This document shows, one piece after another, positions 8,126-17,131 of a stretch of DNA of 64,000 bases. The stretch lies in the NCBI RefSeq assembly GCF_019457915.1, contig NZ_JAHZSS010000014.1, positions 44,877 to 108,876 on the forward strand, read 5' to 3'. A program made the position numbers and the translations under genes. The notes under the pieces were generated by a model. The model had not been told where the DNA came from. It was given only the letters and a program-made list of their open reading frames with translations, and did not search any database. This DNA comes from Neiella holothuriorum. Lineage in GTDB: Bacteria; Pseudomonadota; Gammaproteobacteria; Enterobacterales; Neiellaceae. The stretch's first letter is position 1; every line of letters begins with the position of its first letter.

Positions 8126-9370
8126 TTATATATCGAGTTCTTTTTTGGACAACTGGGAGCCATCTGCCCCCGTAACAATGACCGTGTTGCGTCCTTGTTG
8201 AAGAAATACAGAAGTTGCTCCATCGGCCTTATCAATAACAATCCGATCAGAAGGAACTTCATCTGCTTTATCATGTAACAAAACTTCCACTAAGCAAGGT
8301 GCTTTGCCTTTGCAAATCGATGAGTCCATTTCTATGGAATGACGACCCAAGCTAGCCCATTCTGGGCGATTATTGTGAAATCGAGTTCTTGGCCAAAAGA
8401 CTTCAATATCGCATTCTTTTTTTGGCTCGCACCAAAACTTTTCTCCATTAGAAAGCGCAACGGGCTCACTCGATAAATTTTTAGCGACATGTTTGTAGAT
8501 AGGGCTTTCCAAATCTTGTCGACTTCTTTCGGTGTGCGAGACCTGATTGACCGTCAGTATTTCCAAACCAGTTAATTGCGATAATTTGCCAGCCAGCCAG
8601 TCTTTCTCATTGATGTGCGCGTAGCCAACATGAACAACGAGCTTCGCATCAGGATCTTTTGCAAATACTTTACCCTGAATCACTGACGCCGCATTGGTTT
8701 CCCGCTCCTCAGTGGTTTGGCTCTTATTTGGCAAATCATTGTCATAGCTAATGATTTGAAACCCCATTTCTTTAGCTTTCAAAATGAGATTGGCAAAGAT
8801 TGGTTCTTGAGAATAAAAGCCACAATTTGGAGTTACATACGCTTTTTCAAGCTCTTGTTCACACTCAGGAAGAAACACTTCCGCTGCGAAATAGCGAAAG
8901 CCCTCATCCCATAGTTTATCGAGTAATCGATAAGTGAAAACACGGTGCTGAGCATTATGATGTGCTTCATTTAGCATCAAGATTGGGTAGTTGCTAGCGA
9001 GTTTTAGTATTTCTGGAGCGGCTGGCACTGCCGTGTAATTTGCTATTTCACTCGTTTCTCCCTCGTCCTTACCATATGTCGCATCCATCGCTTCAATGGC
9101 TTTGGAATGAAGCCCTGCTCGTGAATAACGCCAACTGAGGTCTTGCGTTAACATGCTATAGATAAAGAAGTCATCAGCATGTTGTTGAGCAAATTTTTCG
9201 ACGATCGAAATCTGCTCAACTAAGGCTTTACCTTTGGTCATCTGGTGAGTCTGAGTGAAGAGTTGGTTTGCTTTTTCTAAATGTGAAATTTCTTCGCCAT
9301 CATCCGAGTGCGATGGTGAAACCAGCGATATAAGTATGCAAAACGCAAAAGCTTTCTGAACTAACTTCAT
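8126..9370 (-). CDS. Exported ChaN/EreA-like protein
   Basis: 414 residues with a cleavable signal peptide (about residues 1-22, ending PSHS). The core matches the EreA/ChaN/TIKI fold: LMLNEAHHNAQHR (about 131-143), where the EAHH takes the place of the family G-E-x-H, FAAEVF (161-166) with a second Glu, and VVHVGYAHINE (246-256) with the late conserved His. These positions form the active-site or haem-binding pocket in relatives. The N-terminal ~110 residues look like a TPR-type helical region and the last ~120 residues form a separate, Cys-containing strand-rich domain. SD AGGGATG precedes the ATG. First gene of a probable two-gene operon with the Asp-box protein. Substrate unknown. Confidence 0.6.
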   Translation of the reverse strand: MKLVQKAFAFCILISLVSPSHSDDGEEISHLEKANQLFTQTHQMTKGKALVEQISIVEKFAQQHADDFFIYSMLTQDLSWRYSRAGLHSKAIEAMDATYGKDEGETSEIANYTAVPAAPEILKLASNYPILMLNEAHHNAQHRVFTYRLLDKLWDEGFRYFAAEVFLPECEQELEKAYVTPNCGFYSQEPIFANLILKAKEMGFQIISYDNDLPNKSQTTEERETNAASVIQGKVFAKDPDAKLVVHVGYAHINEKDWLAGKLSQLTGLEILTVNQVSHTERSRQDLESPIYKHVAKNLSSEPVALSNGEKFWCEPKKECDIEVFWPRTRFHNNRPEWASLGRHSIEMDSSICKGKAPCLVEVLLHDKADEVPSDRIVIDKADGATSVFLQQGRNTVIVTGADGSQLSKKELDI

Positions 9371-9938
9371 CTAAAACATCCCTATTTTGTAATCTACGGT
9401 GCTAGAACAATAAGCCCGTAGGATGTATTGAAAAACGCACCTATCCTGAGATCTAAAACTACCTTCCAGACTTCAATAGATTATTGAGTTGAATCAACCG
9501 GAACAAATTCATCAGAATTAGAGAATCGATAGCACTGAATGACGGCTTTTCTATTTATACTTCGATACTTCAGTACGGACGAAGGAAATCGAAACAAATT
9601 TTGAGGCCGTTCCGTTTTAGCAGGCATAGCACGTTTCTGGATCTCTATGAGTTACCACGGTGGATCTTGAGAGTCAGTCATTGAGAAGGACCTACCGAGC
9701 GACCTATTCGGCAATAGCAAAGTAGACAGGAAAGCAGCTTGTTGAAGTCTGCATTGTTTAACAACGCCCACACCAAACAAGGGCAGATCGTCCTTTCCCG
9801 AAATATTTTATCAATTACCTCGGTCTCAATTGTCAGCAAGGTGAATCCTGCACGCTCAAAGGGTTTGATTCTTTAGTCAGAACCCTGATGCAAATCAGGG
9901 TCAAGTTAGAGCAACATTCATTCAACTGGCAATAAATT
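9371..9938. other. Intergenic region, divergent promoters expected
   Basis: 568 bases between the divergently oriented ChaN-like gene and a lipoprotein gene. I see no coding sequence. A perfect 7-bp stem with a GCAA tetraloop (CCCTGAT-GCAA-ATCAGGG, 9883-9900) lies 38 bases before the lipoprotein start; with no T tract it is more likely a 5' UTR structure or operator than a terminator. Confidence 0.45.
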
Positions 9939-10859
9939 ATGAACAATAAACTATTAGCTTATCTTGGACTGTTCATCTCAAGCTTAATGTTGAGCGCTTG
10001 TGGTGGTGGAGGTGGGAGCGAATCGACCTCCTCTAATGCAGCACAAACCGAAAGCCCTACAATTTATACTGGCCGCTTTATCGACTCCGCAGTTATTGGC
10101 TTGAGCTATCAAACGGCAACTCAGCAAGGTCAAACGAATGCAGATGGCGAATTTAGCTATCAACTTAATGAAACGGTAACCTTTTCAATTGGCAGTATTA
10201 CGCTCCCTGAAGTGACGGCCACTAACCTAATAACGCCGCTTGATATCTTTTCCACTGAAGACATCTACGACGATCAAGTTATTAACCTGATACGGCTGCT
10301 GCAATCGCTCGACAATGATCAAGATCCAACCAATGGCATCGTGCTTACCGAGGCAGTTCATACGATGGCAACGGGATTGGACTCTGATTTTAGCAACGAG
10401 TCGTATGAGCAATTACTTATGGATTTGTCGCTTGACGCAAATAACATGGTTACTACGCAAGATGCAGCCTTTCATTTTCAGCAAAGCTTAGATGAACTCA
10501 ACATTAACTTCGTCAGTAATTGCGGCAATGGCCATGCAAAAGTTGGCCAAAGTGGTCATTTTCAAACCTATTCTCATAACGTTGCTGGTACTGCCACTTT
10601 TATCGATAACTGCACCATCGAAATAACAAACTTCGATTACGATGGCGAAGGCCCTGAAGTTTACTTCTACGCGGCGCTAAACAGCCAGTTTGATAGCCCC
10701 GACGCCTTTATCATTGGCGAGCGACTAACCGGCACAGTGTTTAGTAATGACACCTTGCAAGTCTCACTACCACAAGGGAAAAGCTTAGATGACCTTGATA
10801 GTTTAAGTGTCTGGTGTGTCGATTTTTCAGTTGATTTTGGCAGCCTAACATTTGACTAG
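9939..10859 (+). CDS. Lipoprotein of unknown function
   Basis: 306 residues. Lipoprotein signal with lipobox LSAC at about residues 18-21, then a Gly/Ser linker (CGGGGGSEST). The middle part (GRFIDSAVIGLSYQT..., ITPLDIFS, IRLLQSLDNDQDPTNGI) resembles a repeated module seen in Shewanella and Alteromonas surface lipoproteins: a carboxypeptidase-regulatory-like strand region followed by an acidic, possibly Ca2+-binding DNDQDP loop. The C-terminal third is strand-rich with two Cys (CGNGHA and CTIEI) that may pair. It stands alone on the plus strand and converges with another lipoprotein gene. Function not recognised. Confidence 0.72.
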   Translation: MNNKLLAYLGLFISSLMLSACGGGGGSESTSSNAAQTESPTIYTGRFIDSAVIGLSYQTATQQGQTNADGEFSYQLNETVTFSIGSITLPEVTATNLITPLDIFSTEDIYDDQVINLIRLLQSLDNDQDPTNGIVLTEAVHTMATGLDSDFSNESYEQLLMDLSLDANNMVTTQDAAFHFQQSLDELNINFVSNCGNGHAKVGQSGHFQTYSHNVAGTATFIDNCTIEITNFDYDGEGPEVYFYAALNSQFDSPDAFIIGERLTGTVFSNDTLQVSLPQGKSLDDLDSLSVWCVDFSVDFGSLTFD

Positions 10860-10995
10860 AGGCAGCCGCTGAACCAGCCTACCCTTCACGAAAAAAGTCA
10901 GCCGTTACATCGCACTGTAGGTTGGGGCTGTTCCGTGCTGAACCAGCACATTAGTGGACAAAAGCGCGTTAGAAACTCACATGACAAAATCATTT

Positions 10996-11023
10996 AAAAA
11001 GGCAGCCGTTAGGCTGCCTTTTT
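10996..11023. terminator. Bidirectional terminator between convergent lipoprotein genes
   Basis: AAAAAGGCAGCC-GTTA-GGCTGCCTTTTT: a perfect 12-bp stem including the A/T flanks, 4-nt loop, with T runs on both strands. It lies between the stop codons at 10859 and 11047. Confidence 0.9.
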
Positions 11024-11046
11024 GATTGTTTACGGTTGGCTTTCAA

Positions 11047-12081
11047 TTACTCAGAATAAGTAACGGGCTGAATGTCACCGCCAGCGACGTGATGAAACTG
11101 GCCCGAATCTCCTGTTCTCATCCATACGCCCTCTGACACTTCAGTTAAGTCTTCAGGGTATTGAAAACCAGCCATTAGCAACTGACTCACATATCGCTCA
11201 GCACCATAGGCGTGAAGTCGAATTAAGCCATTGGATTCGATGTCCATCGAATCGTATTGATTGAACTGAACGCCATCTTGCTCCAGCTCGATAAGTTCAA
11301 ACACGCCAAAAAGCGCGATAGATTCCGATAAATCAAGAGACAAAAATAGCTCATCAGAACCATTGTCGAATAGTACGCCTTCATACTCCAATAAACCGCC
11401 ACCGGAGGTAACTGAGCCGTCATAATCCGCATCGTCGATATCTAACTCGCCTGATTCGTTGAAATCAAGCACTTGCGCTTCAACGGGCGTTAGCTCCACA
11501 CAATCAATCAATGCACGAACTTCCCACGTAAAGGTATCGTCACTAACTTTGGCGAAGAAAAGGTCAACGTTGTGGCTTTCTCCTAAGCTGTCATAAGCAT
11601 AAATTCTGTCAGTGGCAGTATATGAATCACTTTCAAAGCCACAGTCATCGGTTTCCACAAAAGGCACACCAATAGCCGAAGAATCAGCAGGCAAGCTGAA
11701 TTCGGCTTCAATTATAGAAGTTGCCTGAGCAGTTGAATCACCATCAAAATCAACCTGAACCGCTTGCGCCGACGCCAGAGCCTCAGAATCCACGCTTCCA
11801 TCGGCGTTGGCGGGCACACTCAATACATAATAGTTTTGCGGTGTGCGTAAATAGCCATCGGTATCAAAGCTAACGGTAATTGACGTTGTGTAGTAAAGAG
11901 TGGCGACATTGCTAGACGTTTGCTCGCTTGGTGCAATATCTGCGAGGGTAAAATAAGAATCGACCGAATTTGAGAAGAGTTCGAACGCCGTTCCTTCGAC
12001 GCTTTCTACATTTGAAGAGTTGCTACCACCACAGGCACTAAGCGCTAGGCAAACTGCGGCCGCCAAAATTCCTTTTTGCAT
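11047..12081 (-). CDS. Lipoprotein of unknown function
   Basis: 344 residues. Signal peptide with lipobox LSAC (about residues 14-17) followed by GGSNSS. The mature protein is very acidic (runs such as DIDDADYDG) and strand-rich, with three Cys (DDCGFES, LIDCVEL and the lipobox Cys). The start is supported by AAGGA upstream of the ATG at 12081. I recognise no family. It converges on the other lipoprotein gene with a shared terminator. Outer-membrane or surface location is inferred from the lipobox, with Gly rather than Asp at position +2. Confidence 0.7.
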   Translation of the reverse strand: MQKGILAAAVCLALSACGGSNSSNVESVEGTAFELFSNSVDSYFTLADIAPSEQTSSNVATLYYTTSITVSFDTDGYLRTPQNYYVLSVPANADGSVDSEALASAQAVQVDFDGDSTAQATSIIEAEFSLPADSSAIGVPFVETDDCGFESDSYTATDRIYAYDSLGESHNVDLFFAKVSDDTFTWEVRALIDCVELTPVEAQVLDFNESGELDIDDADYDGSVTSGGGLLEYEGVLFDNGSDELFLSLDLSESIALFGVFELIELEQDGVQFNQYDSMDIESNGLIRLHAYGAERYVSQLLMAGFQYPEDLTEVSEGVWMRTGDSGQFHHVAGGDIQPVTYSE

Positions 12082-12507
12082 AATAAGTCCTTAATCCAAA
12101 TTGTTTGAAATGAATCTGTTGCTCCACCAATGACTAAAGTTCACCAGCGAATAACGATGTTATTGACCGCCAGCACTTTAATTAAGTTCAATAATAAAGT
12201 CTTTATTTAGATCATAAAATTCAAAAACATCACACAAGTAGATTTCAACATAGAAACAATACGGCAAAGAATGTTGAAGCTAGCTGACTGGTTCACATTT
12301 AAAGGAAACGTCTCTACGAGTAGGAGCGCCGTAGCTCTAACATGAAATGGCGCAAATCTTGTGTGCTAACCGGAGCACCAAAATCAATGCCCCGATTTTA
12401 TGCGCGGCAGGCGTTCCACATTCGCCGATACAGCATCAATTATTGGTATGACCGCTGGCGTGCATCGCAGACACATTTATAGTGACTACGCACTCTCACT
12501 TGAGCGG
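12082..12507. other. Intergenic region with 15-bp palindrome
   Basis: 426 bases between divergent genes. The perfect palindrome AATAAAG-T-CTTTATT (12193-12207) lies about 112 bases before the lipoprotein gene start at 12081 and is a candidate operator. The rest is AT-rich. An open frame upstream of 12508 (from 12400) has an unlikely Arg-rich composition and no ribosome-binding site, so I treat it as non-coding. Confidence 0.4.
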
Positions 12508-14274
12508 ATGGAATTAGCCGTGTTCAATTTTTCTTTTAAAGCATCTAATCGACTAGCCCACGCGAGATTAGTACTTTGTTGTGTTGTTCTTGCCAGTTGT
12601 AGCCACAACCAACCGCTTCAGCAAGCCAATGAATCAGCAACCAGCCAGCACACGCAACAGCTCATAAGCCTTTATGGCCGCCAAGTTGATGATTCGCCAT
12701 CCGCACCGCTTGTCGCTCTTGGTTCGGCAAACCAGCAGCTAACTTATGGGCGCTATGCAAACCGTCAAGATGATCGACGTGTTCATCTGCTGCCCGACTT
12801 TTCTTATGCTGGCTTTCATAAAGGCGGCATTGCTCTACCCGCCTACGATGAGTTGCCCATCGCCAAAACATTAACGCCGCAAACGGGCGACAATAGCCAA
12901 CAAATCCAGCAGGCGATTGATGAAGTCTCTCGCTTACCACTCAATAGCCAAGGTTATCGAGGAGTGGTATTGCTCGAGAAAGGTCATTACTCGGTCAATC
13001 AACCGCTCATGGTGCGCGCAAGCGGCGTGATTATTCGAGGAGAAGGCCAGAGCGATAACGGCACCATCCTTACGGCCACAAGCACCGACCACCGAAGCAC
13101 CTTGCTAACGTTCAGAGGCAAAGGCTCTGGGCGCCTTCCCAAAGCGGCTCCAGACGAGCGGAACACTCTTATCGTTCAACCGCTCGTCCCTGTCGGCTCT
13201 AACCAAGTGCAAGTCAGCTCTACGCTTGGTTATCAAGTTGGCGATGAAATTGCGGTGGTACGCACACCTAACGAGGTTTGGACCGGTAAATCAGGGCTTA
13301 ATACCAAACAGTTTGGATGGCAGGCAGACCGCTACACCATTGCTTTTGAGCGCACGATTACCGCCATTGAAGGTGATCGCCTAGCATTCGACATTCCTAT
13401 GGTCGATGCAATTGATGCGCAATTTGGCGGCGGCTATGTGTATCGTATCGATGTATCGGGCCGACTAACGCAAGTGGGATTGGAAAACATTCAGTTGCGT
13501 ACAGTGACTCGCAATAATGTAAACGATGAACATCGTGGTTTTTATGGCGTCACACTGCGTGAAGTCCAGCACAGTTGGGTGCGCGATGTGACGGTGAAGT
13601 ACTTTTCCCACGCCTATAACCTTCACATCGGTAGCCGTTTTAATACGCTGCAAGATATCGCATTTGTCGAGCCGAATTTTAGAGTGACCGGCGGTCGCCA
13701 TTACGGCTTTAATATCAATGATGGCTCGCTGAATTTATTCCAACGCTGCTTCGCCTTAAAAGCACGCCACACCTTTGTTACAGGCTCTAGGGTCAGTGGC
13801 CCGAATGTGTTTTTAGATTGTACCGCGGTAGACAGTAACAATGATTCAGGCCCCCATCACCGTTGGGCAACAGGCACCTTGTATGACAACACTCAGGGCG
13901 CACAATTAAACGTACAAAACCGTATGAATTCAGGATCAGGCCATGGCTGGGCGGGTGCCCAACAACTGTTTTGGAATAGCGATCATGAATCGTATATTGT
14001 CCAGGCCCCTCCTCATGCGATGAATTGGGCTGTCGGCATTACGGGTGAAATTCACCGAGGCAAGTGGAGTAAACAAGAGCCCAACGGCATCATTCAGCGC
14101 CACCATCAGCCTCATCCAATTCGTAGCCTGTATTTGCAGCAGTTAGAAGAGCGCTTGGGCCATGACGCAGTCAAAGCGGTGACCATTCCTGTACAACGCC
14201 AAGGGCAGATCTGGCCGTTGCTTAAACAGTGGCAAGGCCGCACCGCAATGAGTGATTTCACCCAAGCGAACTGA
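12508..14274 (+). CDS. Lipoprotein with right-handed beta-helix (pectate-lyase-like) fold
   Basis: 588 residues from the ATG at 12508; this start puts a lipobox (VLASC, about residues 27-31) after a positively charged stretch and hydrophobic core. The part after the linker has the Pectate_lyase_3/GDSL-helix opening DNSQQIQQAIDEV and VVLLEKGHYSVNQPLMV, then IIRGEGQSDNGTIL, typical of parallel beta-helix enzymes, followed by many short strand repeats. Conserved-looking GPHHRWATGTLYDN and SGSGHGWAGAQQ blocks near the C-terminus resemble those of secreted polysaccharide-active proteins. Substrate unknown. It is a single gene; the amidohydrolase downstream is on the other strand. Confidence 0.68.
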   Translation: MELAVFNFSFKASNRLAHARLVLCCVVLASCSHNQPLQQANESATSQHTQQLISLYGRQVDDSPSAPLVALGSANQQLTYGRYANRQDDRRVHLLPDFSYAGFHKGGIALPAYDELPIAKTLTPQTGDNSQQIQQAIDEVSRLPLNSQGYRGVVLLEKGHYSVNQPLMVRASGVIIRGEGQSDNGTILTATSTDHRSTLLTFRGKGSGRLPKAAPDERNTLIVQPLVPVGSNQVQVSSTLGYQVGDEIAVVRTPNEVWTGKSGLNTKQFGWQADRYTIAFERTITAIEGDRLAFDIPMVDAIDAQFGGGYVYRIDVSGRLTQVGLENIQLRTVTRNNVNDEHRGFYGVTLREVQHSWVRDVTVKYFSHAYNLHIGSRFNTLQDIAFVEPNFRVTGGRHYGFNINDGSLNLFQRCFALKARHTFVTGSRVSGPNVFLDCTAVDSNNDSGPHHRWATGTLYDNTQGAQLNVQNRMNSGSGHGWAGAQQLFWNSDHESYIVQAPPHAMNWAVGITGEIHRGKWSKQEPNGIIQRHHQPHPIRSLYLQQLEERLGHDAVKAVTIPVQRQGQIWPLLKQWQGRTAMSDFTQAN

Positions 14275-14388
14275 TCTCAGCCGCAATGTTGTAGTCATCC
14301 TCATGCGCTTAATTAGCTTTGCCGACAGGGTGTTGATTTGCGGGTTGAGCGAGGGCAAAGCGCAAACTGGATTTTCAAAAAAGAAATG

Positions 14389-14411
14389 GGCCTACTCGCA
14401 AGAGTGAGGCC
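14389..14411 (+). terminator. Possible terminator after beta-helix lipoprotein
   Basis: Stem GGCCTACTC (14389-14397), loop GCAA, GAGTGAGGCC (14402-14411) with one bulge, followed by CTTTTG. Located about 115 bases after the stop at 14274. Confidence 0.45.
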
Positions 14412-14454
14412 TCGCTTTTGCTTGCGGGTTTCTGAGCGGAGCGGTTTGGGAAGG

Positions 14455-14499
14455 CATGAGCTTCTTCGACATGAGTTTCTTCAACATGAGCTTCTTCGG
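14455..14499. repeat. Three tandem copies of a 15-bp repeat
   Basis: Copies at 14455-14469, 14470-14484 and 14485-14499, each CATGAGCTTCTTCGA or one or two changes from it, followed by a partial fourth (CATGCTC). On the minus strand, in a frame shifted by one from the end of the adjacent amidohydrolase, they read as H-A/V-E-E-A/T units. The array begins 5 bases after the amidohydrolase stop codon. Confidence 0.8.
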
Positions 14500-14504
14500 C
14501 ATGC

Positions 14505-15866
14505 TCAAATAGCATCTATCAGCACGCTCAATTCTTGCCACAAACTCCGCCCTTCAATCGCGTTATTTCGCATTGTTTCCAGTTGTTCACGCGAATACCA
14601 ACGACCACTTTTCACAACCGCTTTAGGCTCAGCTAATACCGCTAAGTCGTCAATTGGGTTCGCCTGCGAGTAGAGAAAATCTGCCCGATAGCCAGCTTCG
14701 ATTTTGCCTAGCTGCTTTTCAAGTTTTAGCGCCTTAGCCGGATTAACTGTGGCTGCAGCCAATACCTCATAGGTGGTTAACCCAGATCGCTGTAATAAGC
14801 GCATTTCATTATGAGTTGCTAAACCGTGTGGCGACAGCAATACCCCAGAATCGGAACCCACCAACAAAGGCACGCCATCTTGTTGCAGAAATTTGGTGAT
14901 TAACTTAAGAAACGCCAAGACTTTTTCATTATGGTCTGCCATTTTTTCAGAGGCATTTAGCCAGCGTTTGACCTGATTTCGCGATGCTTCCCAAGCGATG
15001 ATATCGGAAGTGTAATCCGTTGGAATTTCATTTAAGAAATTGTCCTTGTCCCGGCTCAATCTGGTTAGCTGTTCATAAACATTGAGCGTTGGCGTGATGG
15101 GAACGCCGGTCTTTTTAATATCGGCAATAACGGGCCCTAGGCGTTCTTCATCGAATTGATATTGAAGTGGCCCTTGAAAAATATCTTCAACATGCTCAAA
15201 CGATTGCAATCCATTGAGCACTGAAACATGCATATTCCCGGAACCATGAGGGCCGTGTTTAGCAACAGGCATTTGCAGTGATTGCGCCTCATCGATTAAA
15301 TGCTCGAGGGACTGCACGCTTAAGTTGCCGTAAGCCTTAATCAGATCATATCCGTCGGCATGGTACTGTCGGACCGCGCTTCTAGCTTGCTCCCCAGTTG
15401 CCACGCCATGATGCAAATGCGCGCTCATGTAACCCGAGATGATGGGGCTACTCACCGTTGATGTGCTGCCTATGAGATCGCCAGAATTGATTTTGTCTCG
15501 CCAAACAAGCTGCTCTGGAACGCCATTCATTACTCGGACATGAGTGACTCCATGGCTCAAGGTCAGTACATAAGCCGCCTTTTCATACATGTGTACATGC
15601 ATGTCAATTAGCCCAGGCGTGACGTAACCACCCGCACCATCAATCACCATTCGAACAGGCGTATTTTTAAGTGTGTCGGAATCCGATATGGATTCGATCA
15701 TTCCGTTACTGACCGAGATGTTTTTGGATCGATGAATCGTTTGCCCTCCAACATCAATGATATTGACGTTGGTTAAAACAAAACTGGTTTGTGTCTGCTC
15801 AATTGCATTGGGTTGACCACTGCATGCAGATACCGATAACAGCAAAATGATATAGAGTAATTTCAT
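14505..15866 (-). CDS. Lipoprotein amidohydrolase (prolidase-like)
   Basis: 453 residues. Lipobox SVSAC (about 11-15) marks a lipid-anchored envelope enzyme. Metal ligands of the amidohydrolase superfamily are all visible: D-x-H-x-H type HxH (H90, H92 in DMHVHM), candidate carbamylated Lys K177 (LIKAYG), H204 (KHGPHG), H225 (FEHVED) and D339 (GSDSG). The arrangement is that of the imidazolonepropionase/Xaa-Pro dipeptidase-like group of binuclear metallohydrolases. The C-terminal PAKALKLEKQLGKIEAGYRAD block is the usual composite beta-domain. AAGGAG precedes the start. A membrane-bound AraC regulator gene lies 92 bases upstream on the same strand. Substrate (dipeptide, cyclic amide or lactone) not predictable. 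Confidence 0.85.
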   Translation of the reverse strand: MKLLYIILLLSVSACSGQPNAIEQTQTSFVLTNVNIIDVGGQTIHRSKNISVSNGMIESISDSDTLKNTPVRMVIDGAGGYVTPGLIDMHVHMYEKAAYVLTLSHGVTHVRVMNGVPEQLVWRDKINSGDLIGSTSTVSSPIISGYMSAHLHHGVATGEQARSAVRQYHADGYDLIKAYGNLSVQSLEHLIDEAQSLQMPVAKHGPHGSGNMHVSVLNGLQSFEHVEDIFQGPLQYQFDEERLGPVIADIKKTGVPITPTLNVYEQLTRLSRDKDNFLNEIPTDYTSDIIAWEASRNQVKRWLNASEKMADHNEKVLAFLKLITKFLQQDGVPLLVGSDSGVLLSPHGLATHNEMRLLQRSGLTTYEVLAAATVNPAKALKLEKQLGKIEAGYRADFLYSQANPIDDLAVLAEPKAVVKSGRWYSREQLETMRNNAIEGRSLWQELSVLIDAI

Positions 15867-15958
15867 GCCAAGCTCCTTAATAATGAGCTTTAGAAATTAC
15901 CGCCATTGTGACCCCGAATCGTCCAACCCCTTGTTTTTACGGGTCTACAATCATGATC

Positions 15959-16981
15959 TTAGACGTGCTGACGAGCTTTATATTGGCTTGGCGTTAGCTT
16001 GGTGAACTGCTTAAAGACCTTGTTAAAAGACGCTTTCGAGCTAAATCCTGCATCAGCAGAAATCTCTAACAATGACTTTGGCTGATTGCTGGTCAGCTCG
16101 TTACAGACATAGTCAACACGGTAGTTGTTGATGTATTCATTGAAAGATTTTTCGGCGTGTAGATTAATGGCTCGGGAAATATCCCTCGACTGTAATCCTG
16201 TCTGGCGGCTGACATCACTCAAAGACAGCCGAGGTTGCAAGTACCACCGATGCGTTTGCATTAGCTGATCCAGCTCAGTAAAAATCGTACCATACTCAGC
16301 CGCTCCCCCTTGTTCACTGTTGGTTGCTAGATTCAGTGAATGGTGGCTGGGGACTTTGGCCTGCTGCTGTAACTTAATGATGATCACCATGGCAGCAATT
16401 AACCAAACGGCATTGTTTACCGCTTGGCCGAGCACATTGAGTTGATAAGGAAGCCAATGCTGGATGTTAAGCCGAACTAGATCGACAAGATTGAAGCCAG
16501 CGGTCAGCAACAAAATCCAAACCAGCCAGTTGAGCGACAACTCATCTGAATCCGAGCGCTGCTCATCGAGCCAACGTCTGTATTGCAATAATAACTGTAC
16601 CGTTAGAAGTGCATAGGCCAAGCGCCACATCGTGCCCAAGGCAATCACCAGTTGCAGATAGGGCGTCAAGCCAACAAATAGAAAAACTGGCACTAGATGT
16701 AATAGCTGAATCGATGCTAATCGTTTGTCGATGAGGAACTTAATCGCCAGATAAGTAGCCGGCCCAAACAACATAATAAAGACTGGGCTAATCAGATAGA
16801 TATCTCGAGTAATACCCGACTCTTCAAGAATGTTGATGACCGAAGCAATCGCCGTCAGCAACAATAGTAAGGAAACGCCTCGATACTCCTTGCCCTTGGT
16901 AGACCACAACAGCAATCCACCTAAAATACCAACGGCGGCGGCTCCAGCCTGAATTAAGTTGACGAAGTTAAGCTGCTCCAA
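15959..16981 (-). CDS. Membrane-embedded AraC-family regulator
   Basis: About 340 residues. The N-terminal ~200 residues form six or seven hydrophobic helices (for example ILGGLLLWS, SLLLLLTAIASVI, LLHLVPVFLFVGL, LVWILLLTAGFNLV), and the C-terminal ~100 residues are an AraC/XylS DNA-binding domain with SLSDVSRQTGLQSRDISRAI and SLLEISADAGFSSKASFNKVF as the two helix-turn-helices. Such proteins sense envelope or membrane signals and bind DNA from the membrane. I favour the TTG at 16981, which has AAAGGA six to seven bases upstream; a GTG at 17014 would extend it by 11 residues. The downstream amidohydrolase gene is the likely target or partner, which is inference. Confidence 0.82.
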   Translation of the reverse strand: MEQLNFVNLIQAGAAAVGILGGLLLWSTKGKEYRGVSLLLLLTAIASVINILEESGITRDIYLISPVFIMLFGPATYLAIKFLIDKRLASIQLLHLVPVFLFVGLTPYLQLVIALGTMWRLAYALLTVQLLLQYRRWLDEQRSDSDELSLNWLVWILLLTAGFNLVDLVRLNIQHWLPYQLNVLGQAVNNAVWLIAAMVIIIKLQQQAKVPSHHSLNLATNSEQGGAAEYGTIFTELDQLMQTHRWYLQPRLSLSDVSRQTGLQSRDISRAINLHAEKSFNEYINNYRVDYVCNELTSNQPKSLLEISADAGFSSKASFNKVFKQFTKLTPSQYKARQHV

Positions 16982-17131
16982 TTTCCATCCTTTTATTGAG
17001 AAGCAATGAGTCACCGAGTCTGCCAGCTTAACTCTTGCTGATCTTGAGGTTATTGCAAACGAAGTTTAACCAAACCTATCGGCATAGTTGAAATAAAAGA
17101 AAAAAACACGGCTCTAATCGAAAAAAATGAC

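Noticed and set aside
9740..9800. TTTAACAACGCC near 9759 resembling an integron attC half site
   Set aside because: No matching GGCGTTA-type partner or imperfect palindrome follows within 60-130 bases, and there is no integrase or cassette array.
12400..12507. N-terminal extension of the beta-helix lipoprotein from 12400
   Set aside because: The extra 36 residues are Arg/His-rich, have no ribosome-binding site and would place the lipoprotein signal in mid-protein; the ATG at 12508 gives a normal signal peptide.
14338..14673. Plus-strand frame with repeated RHELL units over the 15-bp repeat
   Set aside because: It runs antisense into the conserved amidohydrolase and has no start signal; the repeat alone makes it look ordered.
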